Shown here one piece after another: positions 33,109 through 41,801 of a stretch of 44,511 nt of DNA. This stretch comes from Sideroxydans sp. (GTDB taxonomy: Bacteria; Pseudomonadota; Gammaproteobacteria; Burkholderiales; Gallionellaceae). Both the position numbers and the translations under genes were made by a program. The number at the start of each line of letters is the position of its first letter. Within the stretch, counting starts at the first letter, position 1. The notes beneath the pieces were generated by a model. That model did no database searches. It was not told where the DNA came from and was given only the letters and a program-made list of their open reading frames with translations. Where the stretch lies: NCBI GenBank assembly GCA_027310665.1, contig DAIDAJ010000122.1, forward strand, positions 1 to 44,511, written 5' to 3'.

Positions 33109-36045
33109 ATGCATCCGATCAATATGAAGAGTGACTGGCTGCGAGGTAGCCTGCTTGCGCTGGCTTACTTCGCGGCCTCGCAGCTCGGCCTCAAATTTGC
33201 GATGGTCGGACATGCGGTCACCCTGTTCTGGCCTTCCTCGGGCATCGCCCTGGCGGCCATCCTGCTGTTCGGTTACCGCTTGCTCCCCGCCATATTTATC
33301 GGCGCTTTCTTTTCCAATCTGACCACCGGCCTGCCGGTGGTCGCAGTTGCCGGCATGGCGACCGGTGCGACCCTGGAAGCCTGGCTGGGCGCGTATCTGT
33401 TGGGTCGGCTTGCGAATTTCCATCCCCGTCTTTCCGAGGTGCGCGACATCTACCGGCTGGTGCTGTACGGCGGAGTGTTAAGCACTTTGTCGAGCGCGCT
33501 GATCGGGTCGACGATCCTGCTTGCGGCACATTCGATCCCGCCGGAGGGGTATCTGTCGACCGCATTGTTCTGGTGGATGGGGGACGCGCTCGGGGTTATC
33601 CTGTTTGTGCCGGCTGTACTGGCGTTTGCCTTGCATAAGCCTTTGCCCTGGACGCGTGCGCAGGTCAGCGAGGTGTTGCTGTTGCTGTTGACGCTGACGG
33701 TGCTGCTCCTGCTGGTGTTCGAGTATTTTTCAGGCGTCGTCGATTTCATGCATTTCGGCATGTTCGTGCTGTTTCCCGTCATCGTGTGGGCGGGAATGAG
33801 TTTCAACCAGCGCTTCGTCAGCAGCATCCTGATCCTGATCTTCCTGGTGGCGGTGGAGACCACATTGCATGGTGCCGGGCCGTTTGCGGGCCGCGATTTG
33901 CGCGGGGTGTCCGAGCTGTGGCTCTACATCGTATTCCTGACGCTGCTCGGCATCAGCGTCTCGGCATTGAACTACCAGCGCGCCCATGCCATGAAGGCGC
34001 TGCAGGCCAACCAGGATGCGCTCAACCGTGCCCAGGCCATCGGCGGTGTCGGCAGCTGGCAACTCGATCTGCGCAAAAACCATATGGAGTGGTCGAACGA
34101 GACCTCGCGGATTTTCGGAATGGACGAAAGCGACCGGGTGGACTACGAGGCCTACCTGTCGCGCATACACCCCGATGACCGGGACAAGGTCAGGCAGGCA
34201 TGGATACGGGCACTGCACGGCAGCACGTACGATGTCGAACACCGCATCGTGGTCGGCGGCAAGGTCAGGTGGGTGCGCGAGCAGGCGAACCTGGATTTTG
34301 ACGCGGACACCAAAAGAGCCGTCTTTGCCATCGGTACGGCACACGATATCACCGCACACAAGGAAGAGGAATCGGCGCTGCGGCTGGCCGCCAGAGTGTT
34401 CGAGAGCAGCGGGGAGGCGATCCTGATCACGGATGCCATGGTCAGGGTCGTTGCGGTCAATCATGCTTTCGTGCAGATGAGCGGCTACCGTTCGGAAGAA
34501 GTGCTGGGCAGGAACCCGAGCATGCTGGCGTCCGGAAAGCATGACGCCGAGTTTTACCGTGCCATGTGGGCCGACATCGACAACCACGGTTACTGGCAGG
34601 GCGAGATATGGGACAAGCACAAGAGCGGGCGCGTCTATCCCAAATGGATGTCCATCACGACGGTGCGCGACGACAAGAGCGAGGTGGTGAACTATATCTC
34701 CATCGCGCGCGATACCACGGAAGAGACCGAGGCGGAAAAGAACATCCACTTCCTTGCCTACTACGATGTGCTGACAGGCTTGCCCAACCGCACCTTGTTG
34801 CGTGACCGGCTGGGGCAGATGATCGCGGTATCGCATCGGGATGGGCGCCAGTTCGCGCTGCTGTTCCTTGATCTGGACCGGTTCAAATACATCAACGACT
34901 CGATGGGGCACTCCGTCGGCGACCGCCTGCTTCAGTCGGTCGCCTCGCGTATCCAGGAGTGCGTGCGGGAAGGCGACACGGTGGCGCGCCTCGGCGGCGA
35001 CGAATTCATCGTTCTGTTGCGCGAGGCCGGCGAAAAAGAAGCTGCCGTGGTGGCGCAGAAACTGTTGTCCGCGCTGGCTACTCCTTACGACCTGGATGGT
35101 CAGGTGATCGCCACACAGGCAAGCATCGGCATCAGCATCTATCCCGAACATGCTCAGGATGCGGACATCCTCATCAAGAACGCCGACATGGCGATGTATC
35201 GTGCCAAGGAAGAAGGGCGCAACAACTACCAGTTCTTTGCCGAGGAAATGAACTTCCGCGTCGACCTGCTGTTCTCGATGGAAAAGGACCTGAGACTGGC
35301 GCTGGAGCGAGGGGAGTTCTTCCTGCAATATCAGCCTCAGGTCAACCTGACGGATGGGACATTGAGCGGCGTCGAGGCGTTGATCCGCTGGGAACATCCG
35401 GTCAAGGGTTTGGTTTCGCCCGCCGAATTCATCGCGGTGGCGGAAGAGACCGGACAGATCATCGCGATCGGCGAATGGGTGTTGCGCACCGCCTGCACGC
35501 AAATGGCGCAATGGCGCAGGGACGGATTGCCCGACCTGACCATGGCGGTGAACTTGTCGATCCGGCAACTACGGCAGCCGTCGCTGGGGGAATTCGTCAA
35601 GGAGGCATTGGCGGACAGCGGCCTGGATGCGCGTTATCTGGAACTTGAAATCACCGAAGGCATCATGATGGGTGACAACCAGGTAGGGATGCGCTTCCTG
35701 AACGAGATGCACGGGATGGGCGTCCAGTTGTCCATCGACGACTTCGGGACGGGCTTTTCCAGTTTGAACTACCTGAAGAAACTCCCGGTGAACAAGCTCA
35801 AGATAGACCAGTCGTTCATCCGCGACATCGAGACCGACGAAGGCGATGCCGCCATCATCCGCTCCATCATCAGCCTGGGTCATCGGCTCAAGCTGAAGGT
35901 GATCGCGGAAGGCGTCGAGACGCAGGACCAGCTCGACTTCCTGCGCATACGCGGGTGCGACGAGATACAGGGATTTTTCTATTCACTTCCGCTGGATGCG
36001 GATGCATTCATGGAGTTCGTCAGGAATCCGCCGCGCCTTGCGTAA
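33109..36045 (+). CDS. MASE1-PAS-PAS-GGDEF-EAL cyclic-di-GMP turnover protein
   Basis: This 978-residue inner-membrane protein begins with a MASE1 sensor domain of about eight helices (residues 8-290), then two PAS domains (about 302-425 and 428-545), a GGDEF domain and an EAL domain. GGDEF is intact at 629-633, with an inhibitory-site RxxD (REGD, 620-623) five residues before it. EAL is intact at 756-758, with ELEITEG, DDFGTGFSSL and EGVET also present. Both synthase and phosphodiesterase activities are therefore possible; the net activity cannot be told. ATG at 33109 or 33124. The 3' end overlaps comEC on the other strand by 26 bp. Confidence 0.93.
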   Translation: MHPINMKSDWLRGSLLALAYFAASQLGLKFAMVGHAVTLFWPSSGIALAAILLFGYRLLPAIFIGAFFSNLTTGLPVVAVAGMATGATLEAWLGAYLLGRLANFHPRLSEVRDIYRLVLYGGVLSTLSSALIGSTILLAAHSIPPEGYLSTALFWWMGDALGVILFVPAVLAFALHKPLPWTRAQVSEVLLLLLTLTVLLLLVFEYFSGVVDFMHFGMFVLFPVIVWAGMSFNQRFVSSILILIFLVAVETTLHGAGPFAGRDLRGVSELWLYIVFLTLLGISVSALNYQRAHAMKALQANQDALNRAQAIGGVGSWQLDLRKNHMEWSNETSRIFGMDESDRVDYEAYLSRIHPDDRDKVRQAWIRALHGSTYDVEHRIVVGGKVRWVREQANLDFDADTKRAVFAIGTAHDITAHKEEESALRLAARVFESSGEAILITDAMVRVVAVNHAFVQMSGYRSEEVLGRNPSMLASGKHDAEFYRAMWADIDNHGYWQGEIWDKHKSGRVYPKWMSITTVRDDKSEVVNYISIARDTTEETEAEKNIHFLAYYDVLTGLPNRTLLRDRLGQMIAVSHRDGRQFALLFLDLDRFKYINDSMGHSVGDRLLQSVASRIQECVREGDTVARLGGDEFIVLLREAGEKEAAVVAQKLLSALATPYDLDGQVIATQASIGISIYPEHAQDADILIKNADMAMYRAKEEGRNNYQFFAEEMNFRVDLLFSMEKDLRLALERGEFFLQYQPQVNLTDGTLSGVEALIRWEHPVKGLVSPAEFIAVAEETGQIIAIGEWVLRTACTQMAQWRRDGLPDLTMAVNLSIRQLRQPSLGEFVKEALADSGLDARYLELEITEGIMMGDNQVGMRFLNEMHGMGVQLSIDDFGTGFSSLNYLKKLPVNKLKIDQSFIRDIETDEGDAAIIRSIISLGHRLKLKVIAEGVETQDQLDFLRIRGCDEIQGFFYSLPLDADAFMEFVRNPPRLA

Positions 36046-38401
36046 CGCCTTGCTGCCAATAGCGGGCATGGGCAGCGCGATAACGCTCCAGCCGGAAACT
36101 CTGCGGACTCGCGACGATGGTGACGGCGCCATCCTGGTCCGAGCGCAACACCTCGCTGCCTGCCGTGCGGTAGCGATCCACGATCTCGTCCCTGGGATGC
36201 CCGAAACGATTCAGATAGCCCGATGTGAACATGGCATAGCGCGGATGCACCGCATCCACGAAGGCTTGCGAGGAAGAACTCACGCTGCCGTGGTGGGGTA
36301 CGACCAATAGCGTTGCCGGCAGCTCTTTTGCGTGCAACTTCATCAGGCGCGATTCGGCCAGGCTTTCGATGTCGCCCGTCAGCAATATGCTGTTCTGTCC
36401 GGTGCTGACGCGCAAAACGCAACTGCCCTCGTTGTTATGTGCCAGCGCAGCCGGGATATTCGATCTGGCGGGATGCAACATGTCGAAGCGCACGCCGTCC
36501 CACTCCCAGGACTGGCCGTCGGCGCAGGGTTCGTTGTGGGCGGCGAGTTGCAGTTTCGGATGCGAGTTAGGCAATGAGGAGATGACGTTCGTCACCGGAA
36601 TTCCCTTCAATACCGATTCCGTTCCGCCGATGTGATCCATGTCGCCATGCGACAGCACGAGCACATCCAGTAGCGGGATACCCATGCCGCGCAGCGCCGG
36701 AATGATGATGCGGCTGCCGCTGTCGGATTCGCCGGGAAAATCCGGCCCCGTGTCATAGAGCAGGGCGTGATTGCGCGTCTGCACCGCGACGGACAGTCCC
36801 TGCCCGACATCGAACACGATGACGCGTGCACTGCCTTCGGCCGGGCTGTCCGGTACCACCAGGAACATAGGCAGCAACAGCAAGACACCCAGCCCGCGCA
36901 TCGGGAAGCCGCGCGGAGCGAGCATCCACAAGGCGCCGCCCATGCCGGAAACGATCGTCCAGACCGGGGGAGCATGTTGTGCCCATACGCCATAAGGAAG
37001 CTTGTCCAGCAGGTTCAGCAGGTACATGCACAAGACCATGGCTTCATGCGCGACATAAAGCATCCACTCGAACGGCGGCAAGGTGCCGAGCAGCGTGAGC
37101 GGAACCACCACGAAACTGACTAGCGGAATGGCGAAGGCATTCGCGATGGGCGATACCAGCGAAAGCTGCTGGAACATGGCCAGCAGCGGCGGGATCAGGC
37201 CGATCATCATGGCCCATTGCACCTTGCCATACTCTCTCAGCCAATGCTGCTTGCGCAGCCGGTTCGCGGTGACATAGAAGATCAGTGCCACAGCGCCAAA
37301 GGAGAGCCAGAACCCGGGTGACAATACCGCCCACGGATCGGCGAGCAGTACCACCATGAGTGCGGTTGCCAGCAGTTGCGAAGGAGAGACGTTGCGCGAA
37401 AGCATCAACATCACGCAGACGGTCGCCAGCATGTACAGCGTGCGCTGCGCCGGGACTTCGTAGCCAGACAACAGCGTGTAGAAAAGCGCGGCGAGCAGCC
37501 CGGCCATGGCGGCCACCTTGCGTGCCGGGAACCGGAGCGCGAGGCGGGTGCTGCGCCGCCACAGCCAATAGACCAGTGCAAAGGCCATCCCGGCCAGCAT
37601 CGTGATGTGCAAGCCCGAGATGCTCATCAAATGATTGACGCCGGTGCGCGTGAATACCTGCCAGTCTGCTTGTGCGATGCCGGACTGGTCGCCGATCGCC
37701 AGTGCGGTCAGGACGCCAGCGTAAGGCACATCGCCCAGGGTCTTCCGGAAATGAGTGCGCACCGATTCGCGCAGTCGCTGCACCATATAAGCCGGGCTGG
37801 ATGACTGTTCCGCCAGTTTTCGGTTAACGCCCTTGGCATAAACGTAGCCGATGGCCCGGATGTCCCGTTCCAGCGCCCATGCCTCGAAATCGAAGCTGTA
37901 TGGATTGCCGGTGCCGTGGGGTTGTTTGAGACGCACGGTAAACTGCCAGCGCTCCCCGGCGCCCGGTTGCAGCGGGTCGCTACCGTCGCCATCGTAAGTG
38001 GTGAGCTGGATGTGGCGAGGTACGTGCGCACCTTCAGTCTGAACGCTTTCCACATCGAAAGCGAAACGCACACCGCGTTCATGCAGACGGGGCATTTCAA
38101 CGACCATGCCGGTGATCGTGATGTTCTTCCCTTGCCATTCGTCCGGCAGTGCGTCCGACAGACGGTGCTGGGCCATCCAGGCGGCATAGCCGAAACCCAG
38201 CAATGCGGCACAAAGCAATATCGCGCCGCGGCGAGCGGCCGCCGGCAACCTGCCGTTGGGGCGCGGCAGCAGCAGTACGATAACGGCAAGAGGCCAGTAG
38301 GCAGGGAGTACAGGCAGTGCGGCTTGCTGTTGCAGATACCACACGCCGCATGTAAAGAAGAGTGCGAAGGAAACCATATGCGTAGCGTACCGCAAAATCA
38401 T
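36020..38401 (-). CDS. comEC: DNA internalization-related competence protein ComEC/Rec2
   Basis: This protein of about 793 residues forms the inner-membrane channel for transforming DNA. It has N-terminal helices, a DUF4131-type periplasmic OB region (about 100-200), the competence domain with GDQSGIAQADWQVFTRTGVNHLMSISGLHITML (about 235-268) and several helices, and a C-terminal metallo-beta-lactamase domain with SHGDMDHIGG and VPHHGSVSSSSQAF. The ATG at 38401 has GGGTGG upstream; an in-frame GTG at 38410 is an alternative. The gene is divergent from the DUF2062 gene with only about 11 bp between start codons, and its 3' end overlaps the GGDEF-EAL gene. Confidence 0.95.
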   Translation of the reverse strand: MILRYATHMVSFALFFTCGVWYLQQQAALPVLPAYWPLAVIVLLLPRPNGRLPAAARRGAILLCAALLGFGYAAWMAQHRLSDALPDEWQGKNITITGMVVEMPRLHERGVRFAFDVESVQTEGAHVPRHIQLTTYDGDGSDPLQPGAGERWQFTVRLKQPHGTGNPYSFDFEAWALERDIRAIGYVYAKGVNRKLAEQSSSPAYMVQRLRESVRTHFRKTLGDVPYAGVLTALAIGDQSGIAQADWQVFTRTGVNHLMSISGLHITMLAGMAFALVYWLWRRSTRLALRFPARKVAAMAGLLAALFYTLLSGYEVPAQRTLYMLATVCVMLMLSRNVSPSQLLATALMVVLLADPWAVLSPGFWLSFGAVALIFYVTANRLRKQHWLREYGKVQWAMMIGLIPPLLAMFQQLSLVSPIANAFAIPLVSFVVVPLTLLGTLPPFEWMLYVAHEAMVLCMYLLNLLDKLPYGVWAQHAPPVWTIVSGMGGALWMLAPRGFPMRGLGVLLLLPMFLVVPDSPAEGSARVIVFDVGQGLSVAVQTRNHALLYDTGPDFPGESDSGSRIIIPALRGMGIPLLDVLVLSHGDMDHIGGTESVLKGIPVTNVISSLPNSHPKLQLAAHNEPCADGQSWEWDGVRFDMLHPARSNIPAALAHNNEGSCVLRVSTGQNSILLTGDIESLAESRLMKLHAKELPATLLVVPHHGSVSSSSQAFVDAVHPRYAMFTSGYLNRFGHPRDEIVDRYRTAGSEVLRSDQDGAVTIVASPQSFRLERYRAAHARYWQQGVTQGAADS

Positions 38402-38406
38402 AGAAT
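38401..38406 (+). promoter_or_regulatory. Candidate -10 element for the DUF2062 gene
   Basis: TAGAAT ends 6 nt before the ATG at 38413, with CCACCC in between and no ribosome binding site. It overlaps the start codon region of comEC. The -35 region is unconvincing. Confidence 0.3.
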
Positions 38407-38412
38407 CCACCC

Positions 38413-38940
38413 ATGCGCAGATTCTTCCAAAATAGATTACCGGACCATAACAGCATCCTGCGCCAGCGTTGGTTGCGCCCGGTACAACATTGGCTGGTAC
38501 ATCACAACCTGTGGCATCTGCACCGGCGTTCGGTGGCCGGCGGGGTGGCGGTTGGCTTGTTGTGCGGGTTGATCCCGGGACCGTTGCAAATGATCGTTGC
38601 CGTATTGCTGGCGGTGCTCTTTCGTGTCAACCTGCCCGTGGCGGCTTTCACCACGCTCTACACCAACCCGTTCACCATCGTGCCGTTATATCTGCTGGCA
38701 TATCAGATCGGCATATGGGTGATCGGTACCGCAAACGCAAATGCCCTGCCTGTCTTTCCGGATCTGCATTGGAGCGATGGATTATTTCAATTGTGGTCCT
38801 GGCTGAGGTTGCTGGGCAAACCGCTGTTGATCGGCCTTCCAATACTTGCCGTCAGCTTGGCCATCGTCGGCTATGCCGCAGTTCGTCTCTTCTGGCGCCT
38901 GTTTGTAGTGATCAAGTGGCGCAGACGTCACATGAAATAA
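38413..38940 (+). CDS. DUF2062 family membrane protein
   Basis: This 175-residue protein has a basic N-terminus, the DUF2062 core RRSVAGGVAVGLLCGLIPGPLQMIVAVLLAVLFRVNLPVA (about 38-77), then TLYTNPFTIVPLYLLAYQIG and a C-terminal helix followed by a basic KWRRRHMK tail. Three to four membrane segments are likely. The family has no assigned function; it often neighbours comEC or lolC in betaproteobacteria. It lacks a ribosome binding site. Confidence 0.88.
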   Translation: MRRFFQNRLPDHNSILRQRWLRPVQHWLVHHNLWHLHRRSVAGGVAVGLLCGLIPGPLQMIVAVLLAVLFRVNLPVAAFTTLYTNPFTIVPLYLLAYQIGIWVIGTANANALPVFPDLHWSDGLFQLWSWLRLLGKPLLIGLPILAVSLAIVGYAAVRLFWRLFVVIKWRRRHMK

Positions 38941-39025
38941 CCCGGAACTTTCCTCGACTATTCGGGTCTGACGTTGTGTTCGGCAGATTCAGGCCGGGTA
39001 ATCAGTCAACTAAAAGAGGTGTCGG

Positions 39026-39136
39026 ATGAAAAAAGCATATGAAGAAGCGGCCAAGTTCTTCCGCTGGGTGATGGTTGGTGTGATGGCGTTTCTTGTCGCA
39101 CTGCCGGCGTTGACATCCATGAGTGCTTCCAACTAA
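39026..39136 (+). CDS. 36-residue single-helix membrane peptide
   Basis: AGAGG lies 8 nt before the ATG. The product begins MKKAYEEAAKFFRW, continues with a hydrophobic helix VMVGVMAFLVALPALTSM and ends SASN. The amphipathic, charged start followed by a helix resembles small regulatory membrane proteins rather than a cleaved signal peptide. A strong bidirectional terminator follows 12 bp after the stop. No family was recognised. Confidence 0.6.
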   Translation: MKKAYEEAAKFFRWVMVGVMAFLVALPALTSMSASN

Positions 39137-39148
39137 TACGCTACAAAT

Positions 39149-39182
39149 AAAACGCCCCGGAGCCTGTGCCCCGGGGCGTTTT
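39149..39182. terminator. Bidirectional intrinsic terminator
   Basis: A perfect 12-bp stem (AAAACGCCCCGG with its complement) and a 10-nt loop have A-rich and T-rich flanks, serving the small plus-strand gene and the converging minus-strand gene that ends at 39181. Confidence 0.88.
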
Positions 39183-39717
39183 ATTTTGTATCGGCGATAT
39201 CTGCACCCTGCACCGCAGTACCGCGCAGCTTTTCCAGGCGCAATTCAGACTGTCTCAAAACATTTTCCATCGACCTCGATAGCATGGCGCGTGCTTCCAG
39301 GTAAGCGGTGTTTGTCTCGTCCAGAAACAGATCTTCCAGAAAAGAGATGCGGATCGCATTGTATAGCTCTGCATCTGCACGATCGAAGATTTCGGCGATC
39401 AGGAGCATGTGCTTGCGTGTGGTGGCAAAATCACGGTTATCGATGGCATCTTTGGTCGCCAGCTTCATTGCGCCCACTTCCAGATGCACCACACCGAAAT
39501 CGCTTTCCTCGATGCGCGCGGCAACCTCCGGGAGATATAGTGTGACTTGCTTCATGAAATCGGTACGCTTGAGCAACGGCTTGTTTTGCTGATGAGTCAC
39601 CATGCGCCGCAGAGAGACGAATGTCTTGAAATCGAGCAGATTTTCGAAGGGTAGCAAGGCGCCATCGGAAGCGGTCAACTCGCTATTCGGCAGAGAGTGC
39701 GCAGGGAAGGGAAGCAT
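39181..39717 (-). CDS. Hypothetical helical protein of 178 residues
   Basis: No family was recognised. The protein is soluble and mostly helical. After a short N-terminal extension it has KTFVSLRRMVTHQQNKPLLKRTDFMKQVTLYLPEVAARIEE (about 31-71), a conserved-looking acidic/hydrophobic centre (DFATTRKHMLLIAEIFDRADAELYNAI) and a Leu- and Glu-rich C-terminus (YLEARAMLSRSMENVLRQSELRLEKLR). AGGAG lies 8 nt before the ATG, and the codon use resembles that of the neighbours, so the gene is likely real. It stands alone between the small peptide gene and lolD. Confidence 0.75.
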   Translation of the reverse strand: MLPFPAHSLPNSELTASDGALLPFENLLDFKTFVSLRRMVTHQQNKPLLKRTDFMKQVTLYLPEVAARIEESDFGVVHLEVGAMKLATKDAIDNRDFATTRKHMLLIAEIFDRADAELYNAIRISFLEDLFLDETNTAYLEARAMLSRSMENVLRQSELRLEKLRGTAVQGADIADTK

Positions 39718-39806
39718 GTTCGTCGCTCCTGTAATTAGGATTGTCCGAACTTTATTCCCTGCTTGTTACAGGGTGATGACGGAAACGCTGCAATCGGATT
39801 GAGGCG

Positions 39807-40490
39807 TCAGATTGTGTGCAATGTGCCGTCCACCAGGCGCATCTGGCGCTGCATCCTCGCCGCGAGTTCCAGGTCGTGGGTGACGATGATGAAGCTGGTG
39901 TTGAGCTTGGCATTGAGTGCCTGCATCAGGTCGAACAAGGTGGAAGCCGAGGCGCGATCCAGGTTTCCGGTCGGTTCGTCGGCCAGCACGCAGGCAGGCT
40001 GGGTGACCAGCGCACGCGCAACGGCCACGCGCTGGCGTTCTCCGCCGGAAAGTTCGGCGGGTGTGTGCCGGACGCGTTGTGCCAACCCGACCTGCTCCAG
40101 CATGAGGGCGGCTTGGGGATGCGCCTCGGCGGGTTTCATTCCGCGTATCAGCAGCGGCATGGCGACGTTTTCAAGTGCGGTGAATTCCGGCAGTAAATGG
40201 TGGAACTGGTAGACGAATCCGAGCGACCGGTTGCGCAGTTCGCCGCGCTGTGCCTCGTTCATCTTCGATACGTCTTGTCCCAGTATGCTGACGCTGCCGC
40301 CCGTGATGGTGTCGAGACCGCCCAGCAGATGCAGCAGGGTGCTCTTGCCCGAGCCGGATGCGCCTACGATGGCGATGCGTTCGCCGCGTGCCACTTCGAG
40401 GTTCACCCCGTTCAGGACGGGAACGTTCAGGTCGCCTTGCGCATAAGTCTTGCGCAGGTCGCGGCAGGAGATAACCGGTTTCTTATTCAT
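39807..40490 (-). CDS. lolD: Lipoprotein-releasing system ATP-binding protein LolD
   Basis: This 227-residue ABC ATPase powers extraction of lipoproteins from the inner membrane. Walker [10 protein letters not shown] is at 43-51, the signature LSGGERQ at 147-153, Walker B VLADEP at 168-173, and the Lol-type [28 protein letters not shown] at about 87-114. The ATG at 40490 overlaps the end of lolC by 8 bp. The frame is open for 30 more codons inside lolC, but those are not family sequence. Confidence 0.96.
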   Translation of the reverse strand: MNKKPVISCRDLRKTYAQGDLNVPVLNGVNLEVARGERIAIVGASGSGKSTLLHLLGGLDTITGGSVSILGQDVSKMNEAQRGELRNRSLGFVYQFHHLLPEFTALENVAMPLLIRGMKPAEAHPQAALMLEQVGLAQRVRHTPAELSGGERQRVAVARALVTQPACVLADEPTGNLDRASASTLFDLMQALNAKLNTSFIIVTHDLELAARMQRQMRLVDGTLHTI

Positions 40491-41727
40491 AACGCAAGGC
40501 CTCCGCAGGCTGCACTTTGGAGGCACGCCAGCTCGGGTAGAGGGTGGCGAACAGGCTGATGAGGAAGGACATGCCGGCAACGACGATCACGTCGCCCCTT
40601 TGCAGGTCGGAGGGCAGTTCGCTGATGTAATAGAACTCCTTGGACAGGAACTGCACGCCGAACAGGTGTTCGATGAACGGAACGATCGTGCCGATGTTGA
40701 GCGCGATCAATACGCCGCCGATGACTCCAGATGCCATGCCGATGAGGCCGATCAGCATGCCCTGGACCATGAAGATCTTCATGATGCTATTGGGCGAAGC
40801 GCCCAGCGTGCGCAGGATGGCGATGTCGGCCTGTTTGTCGGTCACGGCCATCACCAGTGTGGAGACGATGTTGAACGCGGCGACCAGGACGATGAGCGAC
40901 AGGATGATGAACATCATCTTCTTCTCCATCGCGACCACGCTGAAATAGTTGGCGTTCTGTCGGGTCCAGTCCGTCGCGTAGGTGTCTTTCGGCAGCTTGC
41001 CTTCCAGTTCAAAGGCGACCCGGGGTGCAAGGTCGAGGTTGTTCAGGCTACCGCTGATGCCGCTCACACTGCTTCCCATGCGGTAGAGTTTTTGCGCATC
41101 TTCAAGGCGGATCAGGGCCAGCGCGTTGTCGTACGGCGCCATACCGATCTCGAAGATACCGGCCACATGGAATTGCTTCAGGCGCGGCAGCATGCCTGCA
41201 GGCGTGATCTGGCCTTGCGGAGTGATGAGCAGCACGCTGTCGCCGACATGCGCACCCAGCGAACGAGCAAGATCGACACCGAGTACGATATTGAATTCGC
41301 CGGCGCGCAGATCGTTCAGCGAACCGTGCTTCATCTTGTCGCCCAGTCCGGTCAGGCGTTGTTCGGCATCGGGCAGGATGCCGCGCACCATCACACCTTG
41401 CACGTTGTCGTTCAGCGATACCATGCCCTGGCCGCTGACGTAGGGTGCAGCGGCACGCACCTCAGGGTGGCCGGCGACGATGTCCAGTGTATGTTGCCAG
41501 TCGTCCAGTTGTCCGCTGTCGCTCATGACCTGCAAATGCGGCGTGACGCCCAGGATGCGCGCGCGTATCTCTTTCTGGAACCCGTTCATCACGGACAGCA
41601 CCACGATCAGCGCCATCACGCCCAGGCCGATGCCGAGCATGGAGATCATCGAGATGAAGGAGATGAAATGATTGCGGCGCTTGGCACGGGTGTAGCGCAG
41701 GCCGATGAATAACTCGTAAGGTTGCAA
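40483..41727 (-). CDS. lolC: Lipoprotein-releasing system permease (LolC/LolE family)
   Basis: This 414-residue inner-membrane protein has one N-terminal helix ([23 protein letters not shown]), a large periplasmic domain (about 50-270) and three C-terminal helices ending in [18 protein letters not shown]. Only one permease gene is present next to lolD, as in many betaproteobacteria where a single LolC/E-type subunit (LolF-like homodimer) is inferred. The start appears to be a TTG at 41727, giving the typical [21 protein letters not shown]-terminus; no ATG or GTG lies in frame nearby. Confidence 0.94.
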   Translation of the reverse strand: MQPYELFIGLRYTRAKRRNHFISFISMISMLGIGLGVMALIVVLSVMNGFQKEIRARILGVTPHLQVMSDSGQLDDWQHTLDIVAGHPEVRAAAPYVSGQGMVSLNDNVQGVMVRGILPDAEQRLTGLGDKMKHGSLNDLRAGEFNIVLGVDLARSLGAHVGDSVLLITPQGQITPAGMLPRLKQFHVAGIFEIGMAPYDNALALIRLEDAQKLYRMGSSVSGISGSLNNLDLAPRVAFELEGKLPKDTYATDWTRQNANYFSVVAMEKKMMFIILSLIVLVAAFNIVSTLVMAVTDKQADIAILRTLGASPNSIMKIFMVQGMLIGLIGMASGVIGGVLIALNIGTIVPFIEHLFGVQFLSKEFYYISELPSDLQRGDVIVVAGMSFLISLFATLYPSWRASKVQPAEALRYE

Positions 41728-41788
41728 GTTGGGAACTCGAAATGACGACAGTCGCTAGTTTGCCATAAGTGCCGGCGTTGCGGGATGG

Positions 41789-41794
41789 TAAACT
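41789..41794 (+). promoter_or_regulatory. Candidate -10 element for the RpfE-like gene
   Basis: TAAACT is separated by 7 nt (GCCTGCC) from the ATG at 41802, and there is no ribosome binding site. The arrangement fits a leaderless transcript. Confidence 0.35.
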
Positions 41795-41801
41795 GCCTGC
41801 C

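Noticed and set aside
33730-35568. 612-codon minus-strand open frame opposite the GGDEF-EAL gene
   Set aside because: It is antisense to intact GGDEF and EAL domains and has no recognisable motif.
40450-41712. 420-codon plus-strand open frame opposite lolC
   Set aside because: It is an antisense shadow with His/Asp-rich low-information sequence; lolC is certain on the other strand.
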